Translations under genes and position numbers: made by a program | Source of the DNA: JAHEAO01 sp942492375 | GTDB taxonomy: Bacteria > Pseudomonadota > Alphaproteobacteria > Rhodobacterales > Rhodobacteraceae | Direction of reading: 5' to 3' | NCBI GenBank assembly: GCA_942492375.1 | Contig: CALOEL010000002.1 | Coordinates: forward strand, 310,001 to 374,000 | DNA length: 64,000 nucleotides | Notes under the pieces: generated by a model | What the model saw: the letters and a program-made list of their open reading frames with translations, nothing else | Told to the model about the DNA's origin: nothing | The model's database searches: none | Part shown: positions 35,200 to 45,698 of the stretch, piece by piece | How positions within the stretch are numbered: the first letter of the stretch is position 1 | Layout of the letters: every line of letters starts with the position of its first letter

Positions 35200-36192
35200 T
35201 CAGTATCCCAAAGCACGCAACGTGCGATCGAACAGGGGTCTCAGATCGGGATGGATTGAGGGGGCGGATCGGGCGGGGTTCTGCTTCAGCTTGGCCTTGC
35301 CGTAATCGAGCATCGTCTGATCCTGCTCAAGCCCGCAGAAGTCACAGATGCCGGCAAGATACTCTTCGGGATGGCGGACAAGATCCTCGTAGCGGACTAG
35401 CAATGCGTTGTCGCAACTCTTGGTCAGTCGGATCGCCTCCCGCATCGAGGCGATCCACTCGACGGCGGCCCTGTCCTGCGGTGAGGTCAGGCTTTCCAAA
35501 AGCGGCGAAAGCGGCGCAAATTCAAGATCCTGTTGAAGCACGTCGCGCAGCAGCAGATCCCATTTTCGACCGTTTCTACCCCACCAGTCGGTTGTGTGGC
35601 CGTTCTCGGAGGACCCATGCGCCGCCGACCAGCTCTCCACCGATTGGCAGGTTTCGGCGCCGTGGCGCACCAGGATGATCTTGCGGGCATCGGGAAAGAC
35701 CGCGTCAAGAAACCCTGAACGGAAGATCAGTTCGGGATATTTGTCGACGATCCGTTGGCTGCCGGACAGCCGCAGATACGCCCTGTAGAAACGCTGCAAC
35801 CGGCGCCGCTTGGGCAGCGTGGCGTCTTCATGCCCCATGCGGTAGCGGCCCGAATTGCGGCTGTAGGAGCCCGTCAGATCGTCGTCGCCGAGCGCTGCAT
35901 GCCAAAGCGCCTTGGGTTCGTTGAGATAGCCGACCTCCCTGTGCAGCGACAGGATGGAGCCGAGCACCGTGGTTCCGCTGCGCCCGACGCCCAGGATGAA
36001 GATCGGCGCACAGTCGCGCGATTTGCCGGGGACGAGGGCGCAAAGCTTGTAGCCGGCGAAGACGAACGGATTGATCCAGCGGCCCTTTGTGGTCAGCGGA
36101 CGTCCCTCGAACAGTAGATAGGCAACCAGTCGTGGCCAGAGTTTCCATGGCCGGGCTGCAAGATATCTCTGATCCAGCTGCGCTATCATCAT
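35200..36192 (-). CDS. Sulfotransferase family protein
   Basis: This 330-residue protein has the 5'-phosphosulfate-binding loop of PAPS-dependent sulfotransferases (FILGVGRSGTTVLGSIL, about residues 65-81) and the 3'-phosphate-binding region (KIILVRHGAETCQSVESW). It lies directly before a glycosyltransferase, so sulfation of a surface glycan is a reasonable inference. The acceptor is unknown. Confidence 0.85.
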   Translation of the reverse strand: MMIAQLDQRYLAARPWKLWPRLVAYLLFEGRPLTTKGRWINPFVFAGYKLCALVPGKSRDCAPIFILGVGRSGTTVLGSILSLHREVGYLNEPKALWHAALGDDDLTGSYSRNSGRYRMGHEDATLPKRRRLQRFYRAYLRLSGSQRIVDKYPELIFRSGFLDAVFPDARKIILVRHGAETCQSVESWSAAHGSSENGHTTDWWGRNGRKWDLLLRDVLQQDLEFAPLSPLLESLTSPQDRAAVEWIASMREAIRLTKSCDNALLVRYEDLVRHPEEYLAGICDFCGLEQDQTMLDYGKAKLKQNPARSAPSIHPDLRPLFDRTLRALGY

Positions 36193-36326
36193 CCCTCACG
36201 TCCGTAACTTCGGCACATTTGCCTGGAACTGGTTAACGGATGCTTACGGGCGACGGATTTTGACCGGCCTTTGCGGTCGCCGGGCACTGGCGCCAGCAAC
36301 GGATGAGGGAGGGCTCAGAAACGACG

Positions 36327-36352
36327 AAGGCCCTACCGCGAGGTAGGGCCTT
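36327..36352 (-). terminator. Intrinsic terminator after the purine permease operon
   Basis: AAGGCCCTACC (36327-36337) and GGTAGGGCCTT (36342-36352) form an 11-bp stem with a GCGA loop. On the minus strand it lies 20-45 bases after the permease stop and is followed by TTCG; on the plus strand it ends in TTTT. It closes the puuE-allE-allA-permease operon. Confidence 0.75.
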
Positions 36353-36371
36353 TTCAGTCTTCGCGGCGGGA

Positions 36372-37787
36372 TCAGCCGTGGGGCAGCTTGCCCTCGCCGT
36401 GCCCGGCCATGCCGCCGGCGACTTCCTCGGTTGATTCACCGGACAACTCATCCGGCAGAACGAGGTTGAGCACGATCGCGATGACCGCTGCGGGCAGCAG
36501 CCCCGAGGTCATCAGCACGCTCAGCGTTTCGGGCAGGTGCTGCACCGCGCCCGGCTCGAGTTGCAGACCAAGCCCGATCGACAGCGCGATGGCGAAGATC
36601 ACCATGTTGCGGCGGTTCCAGTCCACGTCGGACAGCATCGAGATGCCGGCCGCCACGACCATGCCGAACATCACGATCACGCCGCCGCCCAGAACCTCGA
36701 TCGGAACGGTCGAGATGGTCGCACCGACTTTCGGCACCAGGCCCGCGACGATCAGGAAGATCGCGCCACAAGTGACCACACCGCGGCTCATCACCCCGGT
36801 CATGGCGATGAGGCCGACATTCTGGCTGAACGAGGTGTTGGGCAGACCGCCGAAGAGCCCGGCAACCGCTGAACCGAAGCCGTCGGCATAGGTGGCACCT
36901 GCCATTTCCTCGGACGTCGCCTCGCGGCCTGCGCCGCCCTTGGTGATCCCCGAGACGTCGCCAACGGTTTCGATGGCCGAAACGACACCCATGAAGCAGA
37001 AGCCGACGATAGCCGCAAACTGGAATTCCAGCCCGAAATGCAGCGGATCCGGCAGCGCGAAGTTCGCTGCGCGTCCGACATTGTCGAAACTGACCATTCC
37101 CAACGCGAAGGCCACGGCATAGCCGACCAGCAGGCCGATCAGCACCGCCGAGATCGATAGCATTCCGCGCGTGAAGAACTTGAGCCCCAATGTGACGATG
37201 ACAACGACCGAGGCCACGAACCAGTTCACCGCGCTGCCATATTCTTCGGTTCCGATCGCCGGGACGCCGCCGGCCGCATACTGGATACCGACCTTGACCA
37301 GCGCCAGACCGATCATCGTGACGATCAGGCCGGTGACAAGCGGAGGCAGGGCGAAACGTATCTTGTTGATGATGAGACCCAGCGAGCCTTGAAACAGGCC
37401 ACCGATCAGCACGCCGCCCATCAGGCCGGCCATCGCATCGACGCCCTTGTCCGCGACCAGCGGGATCATGATCGGCAGGAAGGCGAAAGAGGTTCCCTGC
37501 ACGATCGGCAGCCGCGCGCCCATCGGTCCCACTCCGATGGTCTGAAAGAGCGTCGCGACGCCTGCGAAGACCATCGCCATCTGGATCATGTAGATGAGCT
37601 CGGGAAAGTCGGGCGAATTGGACCCGAAGCCAAAGCCGGCAGCACCGGCGATGATGATGGCCGGAGTGACGTTCGAAACGAACATCGCCAGAACGTGCTG
37701 GATCCCCAAGGGAATCGCCTTCGTAAGTGGCGGCGTATAGTTGGGATCGCGGAGTTGCTCCGGCGTTCCGATGGATGTGTCAGTCAT
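36372..37787 (-). CDS. NCS2-family purine (xanthine/urate) permease
   Basis: The 471-residue protein is a nucleobase/cation symporter-2 with about 12 to 14 membrane segments. The NCS2 signature is seen as a Gln/Glu-containing stretch (VSAIETVGDVSGIT) and the NTSFSQNVGL motif. Length and context fit the xanthine/urate rather than the uracil group. It is the last gene of the operon with allA, allE and puuE, so it probably imports urate or xanthine. A strong terminator follows. Confidence 0.9.
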   Translation of the reverse strand: MTDTSIGTPEQLRDPNYTPPLTKAIPLGIQHVLAMFVSNVTPAIIIAGAAGFGFGSNSPDFPELIYMIQMAMVFAGVATLFQTIGVGPMGARLPIVQGTSFAFLPIMIPLVADKGVDAMAGLMGGVLIGGLFQGSLGLIINKIRFALPPLVTGLIVTMIGLALVKVGIQYAAGGVPAIGTEEYGSAVNWFVASVVVIVTLGLKFFTRGMLSISAVLIGLLVGYAVAFALGMVSFDNVGRAANFALPDPLHFGLEFQFAAIVGFCFMGVVSAIETVGDVSGITKGGAGREATSEEMAGATYADGFGSAVAGLFGGLPNTSFSQNVGLIAMTGVMSRGVVTCGAIFLIVAGLVPKVGATISTVPIEVLGGGVIVMFGMVVAAGISMLSDVDWNRRNMVIFAIALSIGLGLQLEPGAVQHLPETLSVLMTSGLLPAAVIAIVLNLVLPDELSGESTEEVAGGMAGHGEGKLPHG

Positions 37788-37858
37788 TACCCAGATTCTC
37801 CTGTTCGACTTAAGTGTGGTCGTCTGTCAGTCACGATAATGCCGCTTCTTTGTCGGCC

Positions 37859-38353
37859 TCATTCCTCGAATTGAACCACATATTGTGGTTCAAACCAATG
37901 CTCCTGCAAATTGTCGCCTTCGCCTATCCGATCCACGACAGCGAACAGCCCCGGGGCGTGCAACGGCGTCAGAACGCCGTGCCAGACGCCGCGATGCAGA
38001 TTTATGCCCTGTCCCGGCTCGGTCACGAAGGCGCGCGGATGGCCCGGCGTGCCGCCCTCGTCCTCTGCCACGATCATCAGAAACGGATGCTGCGACATCG
38101 GAATGAAAGCCTGCGAGCCTTCGGGATGACGCTCGACCAATTCCAGCTTGTAGGGGAGGCTGCGCGGCTCGGCGTCAAAGATCGAGATACCGGCCCTGCC
38201 GTCCGGACCGAAGTCGAGCCGCGCCAGATCGTGATATCTGCCGCAGAGCCCCTGATTGATCATCTTGTCTGGCTGACCCCGGGCTTCAAGCACGTCGCCG
38301 AAAGGGGCAAAGGCGTCAGCGTCGAGACGCTGGATATGGATGACCTGTGTCAT
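37859..38353 (-). CDS. allA: Ureidoglycolate lyase
   Basis: This enzyme of about 164 residues splits ureidoglycolate into glyoxylate and urea, the last ureide step. Family features are FGDVLEARGQPDKMINQG, FEPQYVVQFEE and the metal/active-site cupin motif HRGVWHGVLTPL. MTQVIHIQ (38353) is chosen over a longer start at 38404 because the longer one overlaps the preceding gene by 44 bases. Confidence 0.9.
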   Translation of the reverse strand: MTQVIHIQRLDADAFAPFGDVLEARGQPDKMINQGLCGRYHDLARLDFGPDGRAGISIFDAEPRSLPYKLELVERHPEGSQAFIPMSQHPFLMIVAEDEGGTPGHPRAFVTEPGQGINLHRGVWHGVLTPLHAPGLFAVVDRIGEGDNLQEHWFEPQYVVQFEE

Positions 38354-38360
38354 GCGCAGC

Positions 38361-39190
<830 letters not shown>

Positions 39191-39194
<4 letters not shown>

Positions 39195-40597
39195 GGCAGA
39201 ATATCCTTCAGGCGGTGATAGGCGATGCGTTCGACCTGCCGGCACGCTGTGTCGAATTCGGTGTCGCGGTCATTGTCGATGCGGGTCTTGAACGCGTCGA
39301 GGATCGACGCCTTGGTGTTGTCCTTGACCGCGATGATGAAGGGAAAGCCGAACTTCTCGACATAGCGCGTATTCAGATCGGTGAAGTTCGCGCGTTCTTC
39401 GTCGGTCAGCGCGTCAAGTCCGGCGCTGGCCTGTTCGGCGGTCGATTCGGCAGTCAGCCGCTTGGCCTCGGCCAGTTTACCGGCCAGATCGGGGTGGGCG
39501 GTCAGGACACCTAGCCGCTTTGCCTCATCCGCGGAACGGAACACCCGGCAAAGCGCGTTGTGCAAACCGACCGCGCTGTCATGCGCGGGCCCAAGTTCCA
39601 GCGCATGGGCGCCTTCGGCGATCCAGGGCGAATGCTCGAAGATGCCGCCATAGGACCTTACGAAGGTCGCCCGGTCCATCTCGGAGGGGCGCTTCGGTTG
39701 TTCGGGAGGATGGTTTTCGGCCCAGTGGCGGGCGATGTCGATGCGGCGCGGGAACCAGACCTTGTCGTGGCCTTGCGCATAGTCGATGAACCGCTTCAGC
39801 GCAGCGGCGCGGCCCGGCCGTCCGATCAGGCGACAGTGCAGGCCGATCGACATCATCCTGCCGCCCTCTTCATAGAGGGTGTCGAACGCGTCCTTGAGAT
39901 AGCTGAAGAACTGATCGCCCGAATTGAAGCCCTGCGGCGTCGCGAAGCGCATGTCGTTGGCGTCGAGCGTGTAGGGGATGATCAACTGGTCGCGTCCGCC
40001 GATCCGGCTCCAGTAGGGCAGGTCGTCGTCATAGCTGTCCGAGATATAGGCGAAGCCGCCCTCTTCGGCGACGATGCGCACGGTGTTGATGGAACAGCGG
40101 CCGAGATACCACCCCTCGGGGCGTTGACCGGTGACCTCGGTGTGCAGGCGGATCGCTTCATCCACGTCCTCGCGCTCGGTTTCTTCGGGGCAATCCTTGT
40201 ATTCGACCCATTTCAGGCCGTGGCTGGCGATCTCCCAGTCGGCGTCCTTCATCGCCGCGACCTGTTCGGGCGAGCGGGCCAGCGCTGTGGCCACGCCATA
40301 GACGGTGACCGGAATTGCGGTCGAGGTGAACATCCGGTGCAGCCGCCAGAACCCGGCGCGCGCGCCGTACTCGTAGATCGACTCCATGTTCCAGTGCCGC
40401 TGGGCCGGCCATTGCGCCGCGCCGACGATTTCGGACAGGAAAGCTTCCGAGCCCGCATCCCCGTGCAGGATGTTGTTTTCGCCACCTTCTTCGTAATTCA
40501 GGACGAACTGCACGGCAATTCGGGCCCCGCCCGGCCATTTCGGGTCGGGAGGGTTGGGGCCATAGCCCCGCATGTCGCGCGGATAGCGGTCAGGCAT
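39191..40597 (-). CDS. puuE: Fused allantoinase PuuE and OHCU decarboxylase UraD
   Basis: The 468-residue protein joins two steps of urate breakdown. The N-terminal 300 residues are a metal-independent, polysaccharide-deacetylase-like allantoinase (GARIAVQFVLNYEEGGE, then SHGLKWVEY and IGLHCRLIGRPGR). The C-terminal 160 residues are an OHCU decarboxylase (SYGGIFEHSPWIAEGA, LGVLTAHPDLAGKLA, YVEKFGFPFIIAVKD), which makes S-allantoin from OHCU. Fusions of this order are known in alphaproteobacteria. First gene of its operon; it diverges from hiuH across 159 bases. Confidence 0.95.
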
Positions 40598-40756
40598 GAC
40601 TCGTCCTCTTCAGCTTTTTCCAAGATACTCCGAAAGACATGCGGAGTTTTTCAAAAAAATCCGATAGCAGCTTTCAGGTGAGCGGGTAGTCGATTTTTTA
40701 GCGGAAAGCAGGCAAAACAGTTGGATGCGAGGCAACGTAAAAACAGGGGGCCGCAG

Positions 40757-41116
40757 ATGACCGCCGGATATTTGACGACACATGTGCTCGATACGGCGCG
40801 GGGCTGCCCCGCCGAAGGGATAGAGATCACGCTTTACCGCATCGCCGGCGATAGCCGCGAGAAGATCGCAGAGACGGTGACCAATTCCGATGGCCGCACC
40901 GACACGCCGATCTTGCCGAAAGACAAATTCGCCACGGGCACCTACGAACTGGTCTTCCATACCGGCGACTATCTGCGCCGCAACGGCCAGGCGGGGGAAA
41001 ACCCGCTGTTTCTCGACGATGTGCCGATCCGGTTCGGCATGAGCGAGGCGGACAGCCACTATCACGTGCCGTTGCTGATCTCGCCGTTCGGCTATTCGAC
41101 CTACAGGGGGAGCTGA
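40757..41116 (+). CDS. hiuH: 5-hydroxyisourate hydrolase
   Basis: The 119-residue transthyretin-like enzyme hydrolyses 5-hydroxyisourate to OHCU. Signatures are LTTHVLDTARGCPAEGI at the N-terminus, HYHVPLLISPFGYSTYRGS at the C-terminus with the hallmark YRGS. The start at 40757 follows an AGGGGG site; a longer frame begins at 40721. It ends one base before puuD. Confidence 0.96.
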   Translation: MTAGYLTTHVLDTARGCPAEGIEITLYRIAGDSREKIAETVTNSDGRTDTPILPKDKFATGTYELVFHTGDYLRRNGQAGENPLFLDDVPIRFGMSEADSHYHVPLLISPFGYSTYRGS

Positions 41117-41117
41117 A

Positions 41118-42347
41118 ATGTACGATCTCTTCGCAATGGGCGAGTGGCTGGAATTCGCGGTCCGCTGGGTTCATGTCATCACCGCGATCGCCTGGATCGG
41201 GTCATCCTTCTATTTCATCGCGCTCGACCTCGGCCTGCACCGCGACCGCAATCTTGCCAGCGGCGCGGATGGCGAGGAGTGGCAGGTCCATGGCGGCGGC
41301 TTTTATCATATCCAGAAATATCTGGTCGCACCCGAGAAGATGCCCGGCGATCTGGTGTGGTTCAAATGGGAAAGCTACGCGACCTGGCTTTCCGGTTTCG
41401 CGATGCTGATCCTCGTCTACTACCTCGGGGCCGAGCTTTACCTCGTCGACCCGAACGTGCTCGACATTCCGGTCTGGCAGGCGATCCTGATCTCGCTGGC
41501 ATCGCTGGGCGTGGGCTGGCTGCTCTATGACACGCTCTGCAAATCGCGGCTGGGCGAGAACCCGATCACGTTGATGATAGTGCTTTACGTCATCCTTGTC
41601 GTCATGTCCTGGGGCTATGCCAATGTCTTTTCGGGCCGCGCGGCTCTGCTGCATCTGGGCGCCTTCACCGCCACGATCATGTCGGCCAATGTCTTCATGG
41701 TCATCATCCCGAACCAGAAGGTGGTGGTCGCCGACCTGATCGCCGGGCGCACGCCCGATCCGAAATACGGCAAGATCGCCAAGCTGCGCTCCACCCACAA
41801 CAACTACCTGACGCTGCCGGTGCTGTTCCTTATGCTGTCGAACCATTACCCGCTGGCCTTCGCCACCGAGTACAACTGGATCATCGCGTCGCTGGTCTTC
41901 CTGATGGGGGTCACGATCCGGCACTATTTCAACTCGGTCCATGCCCGCACCGGCAATCCGCACTGGACATGGGCGGCGACGGTGATCCTGTTCGTCGTGA
42001 TCGCCTGGCTCTCCACCGCACCGATGTTCCGCGCCGACGCGGAGGGCGAGGCGGCGCTTGCCCCGGCGGCGCAGAAATTTGCGGCGGCCGAAGGTTTCCA
42101 GGATGTGCACGACATCGTGCTGGGGCGCTGTTCGATGTGCCACGCAGCCGAGCCGGCATGGGAGGGGATGCTCTGGGCGCCCAAGGGCGTTCTGCTGGAA
42201 ACCGAGGCCCAGATCGCCACCGAAGCAAGGCGTATCTACACCCAGTCGGGTCTGAGCCATGCAATGCCGCCGGGCAACCTGAGTTACATGGAGCCCGAAG
42301 AGCGCGAGAAGATCGTGGACTGGTACAAGACCGCGATGGGGGGCTGA
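41118..42347 (+). CDS. puuD: Membrane-bound urate oxidase PuuD with cytochrome c domain
   Basis: This 409-residue protein has eight or so membrane helices (WVHVITAIAWIGSSFYFIALDL at the start) and a C-terminal heme site CSMCHA near residue 337. It belongs to the PuuD family, which oxidises urate to 5-hydroxyisourate and passes the electrons to cytochromes instead of O2 directly. It is coupled to hiuH, matching the order of the reaction steps. Confidence 0.95.
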   Translation: MYDLFAMGEWLEFAVRWVHVITAIAWIGSSFYFIALDLGLHRDRNLASGADGEEWQVHGGGFYHIQKYLVAPEKMPGDLVWFKWESYATWLSGFAMLILVYYLGAELYLVDPNVLDIPVWQAILISLASLGVGWLLYDTLCKSRLGENPITLMIVLYVILVVMSWGYANVFSGRAALLHLGAFTATIMSANVFMVIIPNQKVVVADLIAGRTPDPKYGKIAKLRSTHNNYLTLPVLFLMLSNHYPLAFATEYNWIIASLVFLMGVTIRHYFNSVHARTGNPHWTWAATVILFVVIAWLSTAPMFRADAEGEAALAPAAQKFAAAEGFQDVHDIVLGRCSMCHAAEPAWEGMLWAPKGVLLETEAQIATEARRIYTQSGLSHAMPPGNLSYMEPEEREKIVDWYKTAMGG

Positions 42348-42350
42348 CCC

Positions 42351-43352
42351 TTAGCCGTCACCGCGCCGGAAGCGCCAGCCGGTCACCTGCTTGTAGGTGT
42401 CACCCGGATCCAGCCGGATATCGGGAAAGTCCGGCCGGTTCGGCGCATCCGGCCAGCCCTGGGGTTCCAGCGCGATGCCTGACAACGGGCCGTAAGCGAA
42501 ACCCTGGTGGCCGGCGTAAGGTGCGGTATCCAGACCCTCTCCGTCATAGACTTGCAGACCGGTCTCGGTCGTCGCCAGTGTCATCTGAAGCCCCGAGCCG
42601 CCCCTCAGAACGGCGACATCGCGCAAGTCGCGAACTGAGTCGGATAGGCAGAAATTGTGATCGTAGCCCCCCCGCGCGTCCGTCACGACCGGGCGCGGCG
42701 AGCGGAAGTCGAAGCGGGTTCCGGCGACCGAAACGGCGGTCGTCGGAATTTTCGCCCCGTCAACGTCCAGATAGCTCTCGGCGTCGATGCGAAGGCTATG
42801 TCCGTCTGTCCCTTCGGTTCCGTCGAGGTTCCAGTAGCTGTGATTGGCGAGATTGATCCAGGTCGGCCTGTCCGTCGTCGCCGTCAGGGACAGCTGCAGC
42901 GTGGAATCGCGTTCGATGGAATAGGTCGCGAAGATGATCCTGCGGCCCGGAAATCCGCCCAAGCCGTCGGGCAGGGACAGCCGCAGGGTCGCGCTCGTGG
43001 CGGTCAGGTCGGTAGGCTCCCAGATCAGCGCCTGGGTTCCGCTCCATCCGCTGTGCAAACAGGTCGCGCCCTCGTTCGCATTGAAGTGATGGCGCTGGCC
43101 GTCAAGCACCGCACTGGCACCGGCGATGCGGTTCGCCACCGGTCCGACCACGGCGCCGAAATAGGCCATCGGCCCCAGATAGGCGGCAAGGCCGGGGCTG
43201 CCTAGCGTCAGCCCGTAGGGAACCCCCGCCAGACGGACATCCTGAAGGATCGCGCCGAGGGTCAGGATGCCCGCGGTCAGCGACCCATCGCCGATTGTCA
43301 GCTTCTCCACCTCGGTTCCGCCGGGTGTGATGCCGAAGACGGTCCGCGTCAC
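42351..43352 (-). CDS. galM: Aldose 1-epimerase
   Basis: The 333-residue mutarotase interconverts alpha and beta anomers of aldoses. Conserved parts are GPVANRIAGASAVLDGQ, NLANHSYWNLDG (substrate His) and DARGGYDHNFCL, plus a late GIALEPQGWPDAPN. The start is GTG at 43352 with GGGAGGA seven bases before. It converges on puuD with three bases between stop codons and shows no link to purine breakdown. Confidence 0.9.
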   Translation of the reverse strand: MTRTVFGITPGGTEVEKLTIGDGSLTAGILTLGAILQDVRLAGVPYGLTLGSPGLAAYLGPMAYFGAVVGPVANRIAGASAVLDGQRHHFNANEGATCLHSGWSGTQALIWEPTDLTATSATLRLSLPDGLGGFPGRRIIFATYSIERDSTLQLSLTATTDRPTWINLANHSYWNLDGTEGTDGHSLRIDAESYLDVDGAKIPTTAVSVAGTRFDFRSPRPVVTDARGGYDHNFCLSDSVRDLRDVAVLRGGSGLQMTLATTETGLQVYDGEGLDTAPYAGHQGFAYGPLSGIALEPQGWPDAPNRPDFPDIRLDPGDTYKQVTGWRFRRGDG

Positions 43353-43436
43353 GAGATCATCCTCCCGGGCATTCCGGTGCAAGCCACCGCGACCTCCCTG
43401 CTGATTCTTAAAGTCAGCCCGTTTCGCGCCGCCGTA

Positions 43437-44330
43437 TCAAGGCTTCGTTTCTGGTGAGCATCGCACGATGCTCTCTGCCATGTCGCCGAGCACCTCCAGA
43501 TACAGCTCGGGTCCCGGCGTGATTTGCTGGCCAAGAGGGTCGAGCACCGCAATCGGAATCGCCGTTCCCTCGAGCACGGTTTCCAGCGCGGCGGCGCTTT
43601 GCTGCGGCTCGCGGAAGGCGCAGCGGATGCCGTCTGCATCATCGCGCAGTCGGGCAAGACGGGCTGCAGATGGCGGCGCGGCATCGGCCGACAGGACCGT
43701 GTCGGACAGATCGAGACCGAAACGCGCTCCGAAGTAGGAAAAGGCGTCATGCGTGACGAGGAACCGTGCATCCGAAAGTGCGGCGATCTGGGTTTCGATC
43801 CCCTCCGCGAGGCGCCGGATGTCTTCGGCTCCCGCTTCGGCGTTCGCTTCGTAGGTCGAGCGGTTCTCCGGATCCAGTTCCGACAGCGTCCGGGCGATCG
43901 AGGCCAGCCAGACCATGGCATTCACCGGATCGAGCCAGGCATGGGGATTGATGCCGTCATACGAATGGTCGTCCTCATGGGCGTCATGATCCGCCGCCGT
44001 CCGGATAAGCCGGGTTTCCGGCATTTCCGTCAGCGCCACCGACCGCGCCGTTTCGGCCAGCGACTCGACGGGCTTTGCAAGCCAGGGCGTCAGCGTCGGC
44101 CCGATCCAGAAAATCGCGTCCGCCTCGGCCAAGACACGGGCCTGCGAGGGGCGCAGCGACAAATGATGCGGATCGGCATTCGCCTCCAGCAGCAGGACCG
44201 GCGTTGCTAAGTCACCCATGACCTGCGAAACCAGCGAGTGAACCGGCGCGATATCTGCCACGACGACAGGCGGTTCGGCTGCGGCAGGGCTGGCCGCGAC
44301 GAGCCCAAGACAAATCCATTTGAAGCGCAT
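43437..44330 (-). CDS. znuA: Zinc ABC transporter periplasmic binding protein
   Basis: The 297-residue protein captures zinc for ZnuBC. A signal peptide (MRFKWICLGLVAASPAAA) is followed by the cluster A-I fold with metal-ligand contexts ADPHHLSLRPSQA, HAWLDP and VTHDAFSYFG, and a His/Asp-rich loop (DHDAHEDDHSYD, about residues 110-121), typical of ZnuA. It is transcribed away from zur-znuCB. Confidence 0.93.
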   Translation of the reverse strand: MRFKWICLGLVAASPAAAEPPVVVADIAPVHSLVSQVMGDLATPVLLLEANADPHHLSLRPSQARVLAEADAIFWIGPTLTPWLAKPVESLAETARSVALTEMPETRLIRTAADHDAHEDDHSYDGINPHAWLDPVNAMVWLASIARTLSELDPENRSTYEANAEAGAEDIRRLAEGIETQIAALSDARFLVTHDAFSYFGARFGLDLSDTVLSADAAPPSAARLARLRDDADGIRCAFREPQQSAAALETVLEGTAIPIAVLDPLGQQITPGPELYLEVLGDMAESIVRCSPETKP

Positions 44331-44355
44331 GATCGATCCTTGTTTCCGCACCAGT

Positions 44356-44380
44356 GATGAAATAACATAACATTCTCATC
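44356..44380. promoter_or_regulatory. Candidate Zur box in the znuA-zur divergent promoter
   Basis: An imperfect dyad (GATGA...TCATC) surrounds an AT-rich core with ATAACAT half-sites in the 70-base region between znuA and zur. This resembles Zur operators, which contain ATAACAT/GTTAT half-sites. Position is right for simultaneous repression of both transcripts under zinc sufficiency. The match is only moderate. Confidence 0.4.
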
Positions 44381-44400
44381 GACAACAAGAGGCCAATCCG

Positions 44401-44895
44401 GTGACGTCGCGACCAAACCCAGCCATGGCTTTCCGTAGCCACGATCACGACGACTGCGCCGGTCCGGTTCTGACCCGGGCCGAAGCGATCGCGAAGCAGA
44501 CCGGGATCAGGCTGACACCCGTCCGCCGCCGGACGCTTGAGATCCTTCTTGAAGAACACCGAGCGATGGGGGCCTACGAGGTGCTCGAACGGCTTGCCCG
44601 CGACGGCTTCGGCAGTCAGCCTCCCGTGGCGTACCGGGCGCTCGATTTTCTCGTTGAAAACGGCTTCGTCCACCGCATCCGCCGACTGAACGCCTTCGCC
44701 GCATGTATGCGCCCCGGCGAAGATCACGCACCCGCCTTCTTCATCTGCCGGGCCTGCGGCGCGATTGCCGAGACACCGGAAGAACATGTGCGCGGCGCGC
44801 TCGAGGACGCTGCCGCAAGACTGGGTTTTGCGATCGACCGGGTCAATGTCGAGGTGCTCGGCACTTGTCCGGGATGCAGGGACGCGGCGGAATGA
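44401..44895 (+). CDS. zur: Zinc uptake regulator (Fur family)
   Basis: The 164-residue Fur-family repressor contains the winged-helix TPVRRRTLEILLEEH and YRALDFLVENGFVHRI, and two CxxC zinc sites, CRAC near residue 117 and CPGC near residue 157. GTG at 44401 has AGAGG eight bases upstream; an ATG at 44425 has none. Its stop overlaps znuC by ATGA. It is expected to repress znu genes when zinc is plentiful. Confidence 0.93.
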   Translation: MTSRPNPAMAFRSHDHDDCAGPVLTRAEAIAKQTGIRLTPVRRRTLEILLEEHRAMGAYEVLERLARDGFGSQPPVAYRALDFLVENGFVHRIRRLNAFAACMRPGEDHAPAFFICRACGAIAETPEEHVRGALEDAAARLGFAIDRVNVEVLGTCPGCRDAAE

Positions 44896-45698
44896 CCTTG
44901 ATTTGCACCCGCGACATGAGCGTGCGCTATGGCGACGCTCCGGTGCTTCTGAATGTCGACTTTTCCATCGCCGCGGGCGAGATCGTGACCGTGGTCGGGC
45001 CGAACGGCTCGGGCAAATCGACGCTGATCCGAGCCCTGCTCGGTGTGCTGAAGCCGACCGCGGGACGGGTCGAGCGCGCAGCGGGTCTGCGGATCGGCTA
45101 CGTTCCACAGAAACTCGCCATCGACGCGACCCTGCCGATGACGGTCGGCCGGTTCCTGTCCTTGCCCGAGAAACGCGAGGCAGCGCAGATCGCTGCCGTC
45201 GCCGAACGTGTCGGTATCGAAGGCCTGGAGCGGCGGCAGATGACGTCGCTTTCGGGCGGCCAGTTCCAGCGGGTGTTGCTGGCGCGGGCGCTGCTGGCGA
45301 AGCCGGACATCCTGATTCTCGACGAACCGACACAAGGGCTCGACCATCCCGGCGTCGAATCGTTCTACCGGCTGATCGAGCTGGTGCGGCGGGAAAGCGG
45401 AGCGGCGATCCTTCTTGTCAGCCACGATCTTCACGTCGTCATGCGGGCATCGGACCGCGTCATCTGCCTGAACGGCCATATCTGCTGCGAAGGCAGTCCG
45501 CAGGCCGTCAGCGCGTCACCTGAATATCGCACGCTGTTCGGCGACGAAACCGCCGGCGCACTGGCGCTTTATCGTCATGACCATGATCATGATCACGACC
45601 ATCTGCATGAGCACGACGGGGATGACGGCGACCACGACCATTCGTCCCTCGACGCGGACAGCCATGTCCATGGGGACCATCCGGGGCGGGTTCACTGA
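44892..45698 (+). CDS. znuC: Zinc ABC transporter ATP-binding protein with His-rich tail
   Basis: This 268-residue ATPase energises ZnuAB. Walker A GPNGSGKST, signature LSGGQFQR, Walker B ILILDEP and the H-loop LLVSHDLHVV. After about residue 225 there is a striking histidine/aspartate-rich tail (HDHDHDHDHLHEHDGDDGD), likely able to bind zinc. Coupled to znuB by TGATG. Confidence 0.95.
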   Translation: MTLICTRDMSVRYGDAPVLLNVDFSIAAGEIVTVVGPNGSGKSTLIRALLGVLKPTAGRVERAAGLRIGYVPQKLAIDATLPMTVGRFLSLPEKREAAQIAAVAERVGIEGLERRQMTSLSGGQFQRVLLARALLAKPDILILDEPTQGLDHPGVESFYRLIELVRRESGAAILLVSHDLHVVMRASDRVICLNGHICCEGSPQAVSASPEYRTLFGDETAGALALYRHDHDHDHDHLHEHDGDDGDHDHSSLDADSHVHGDHPGRVH

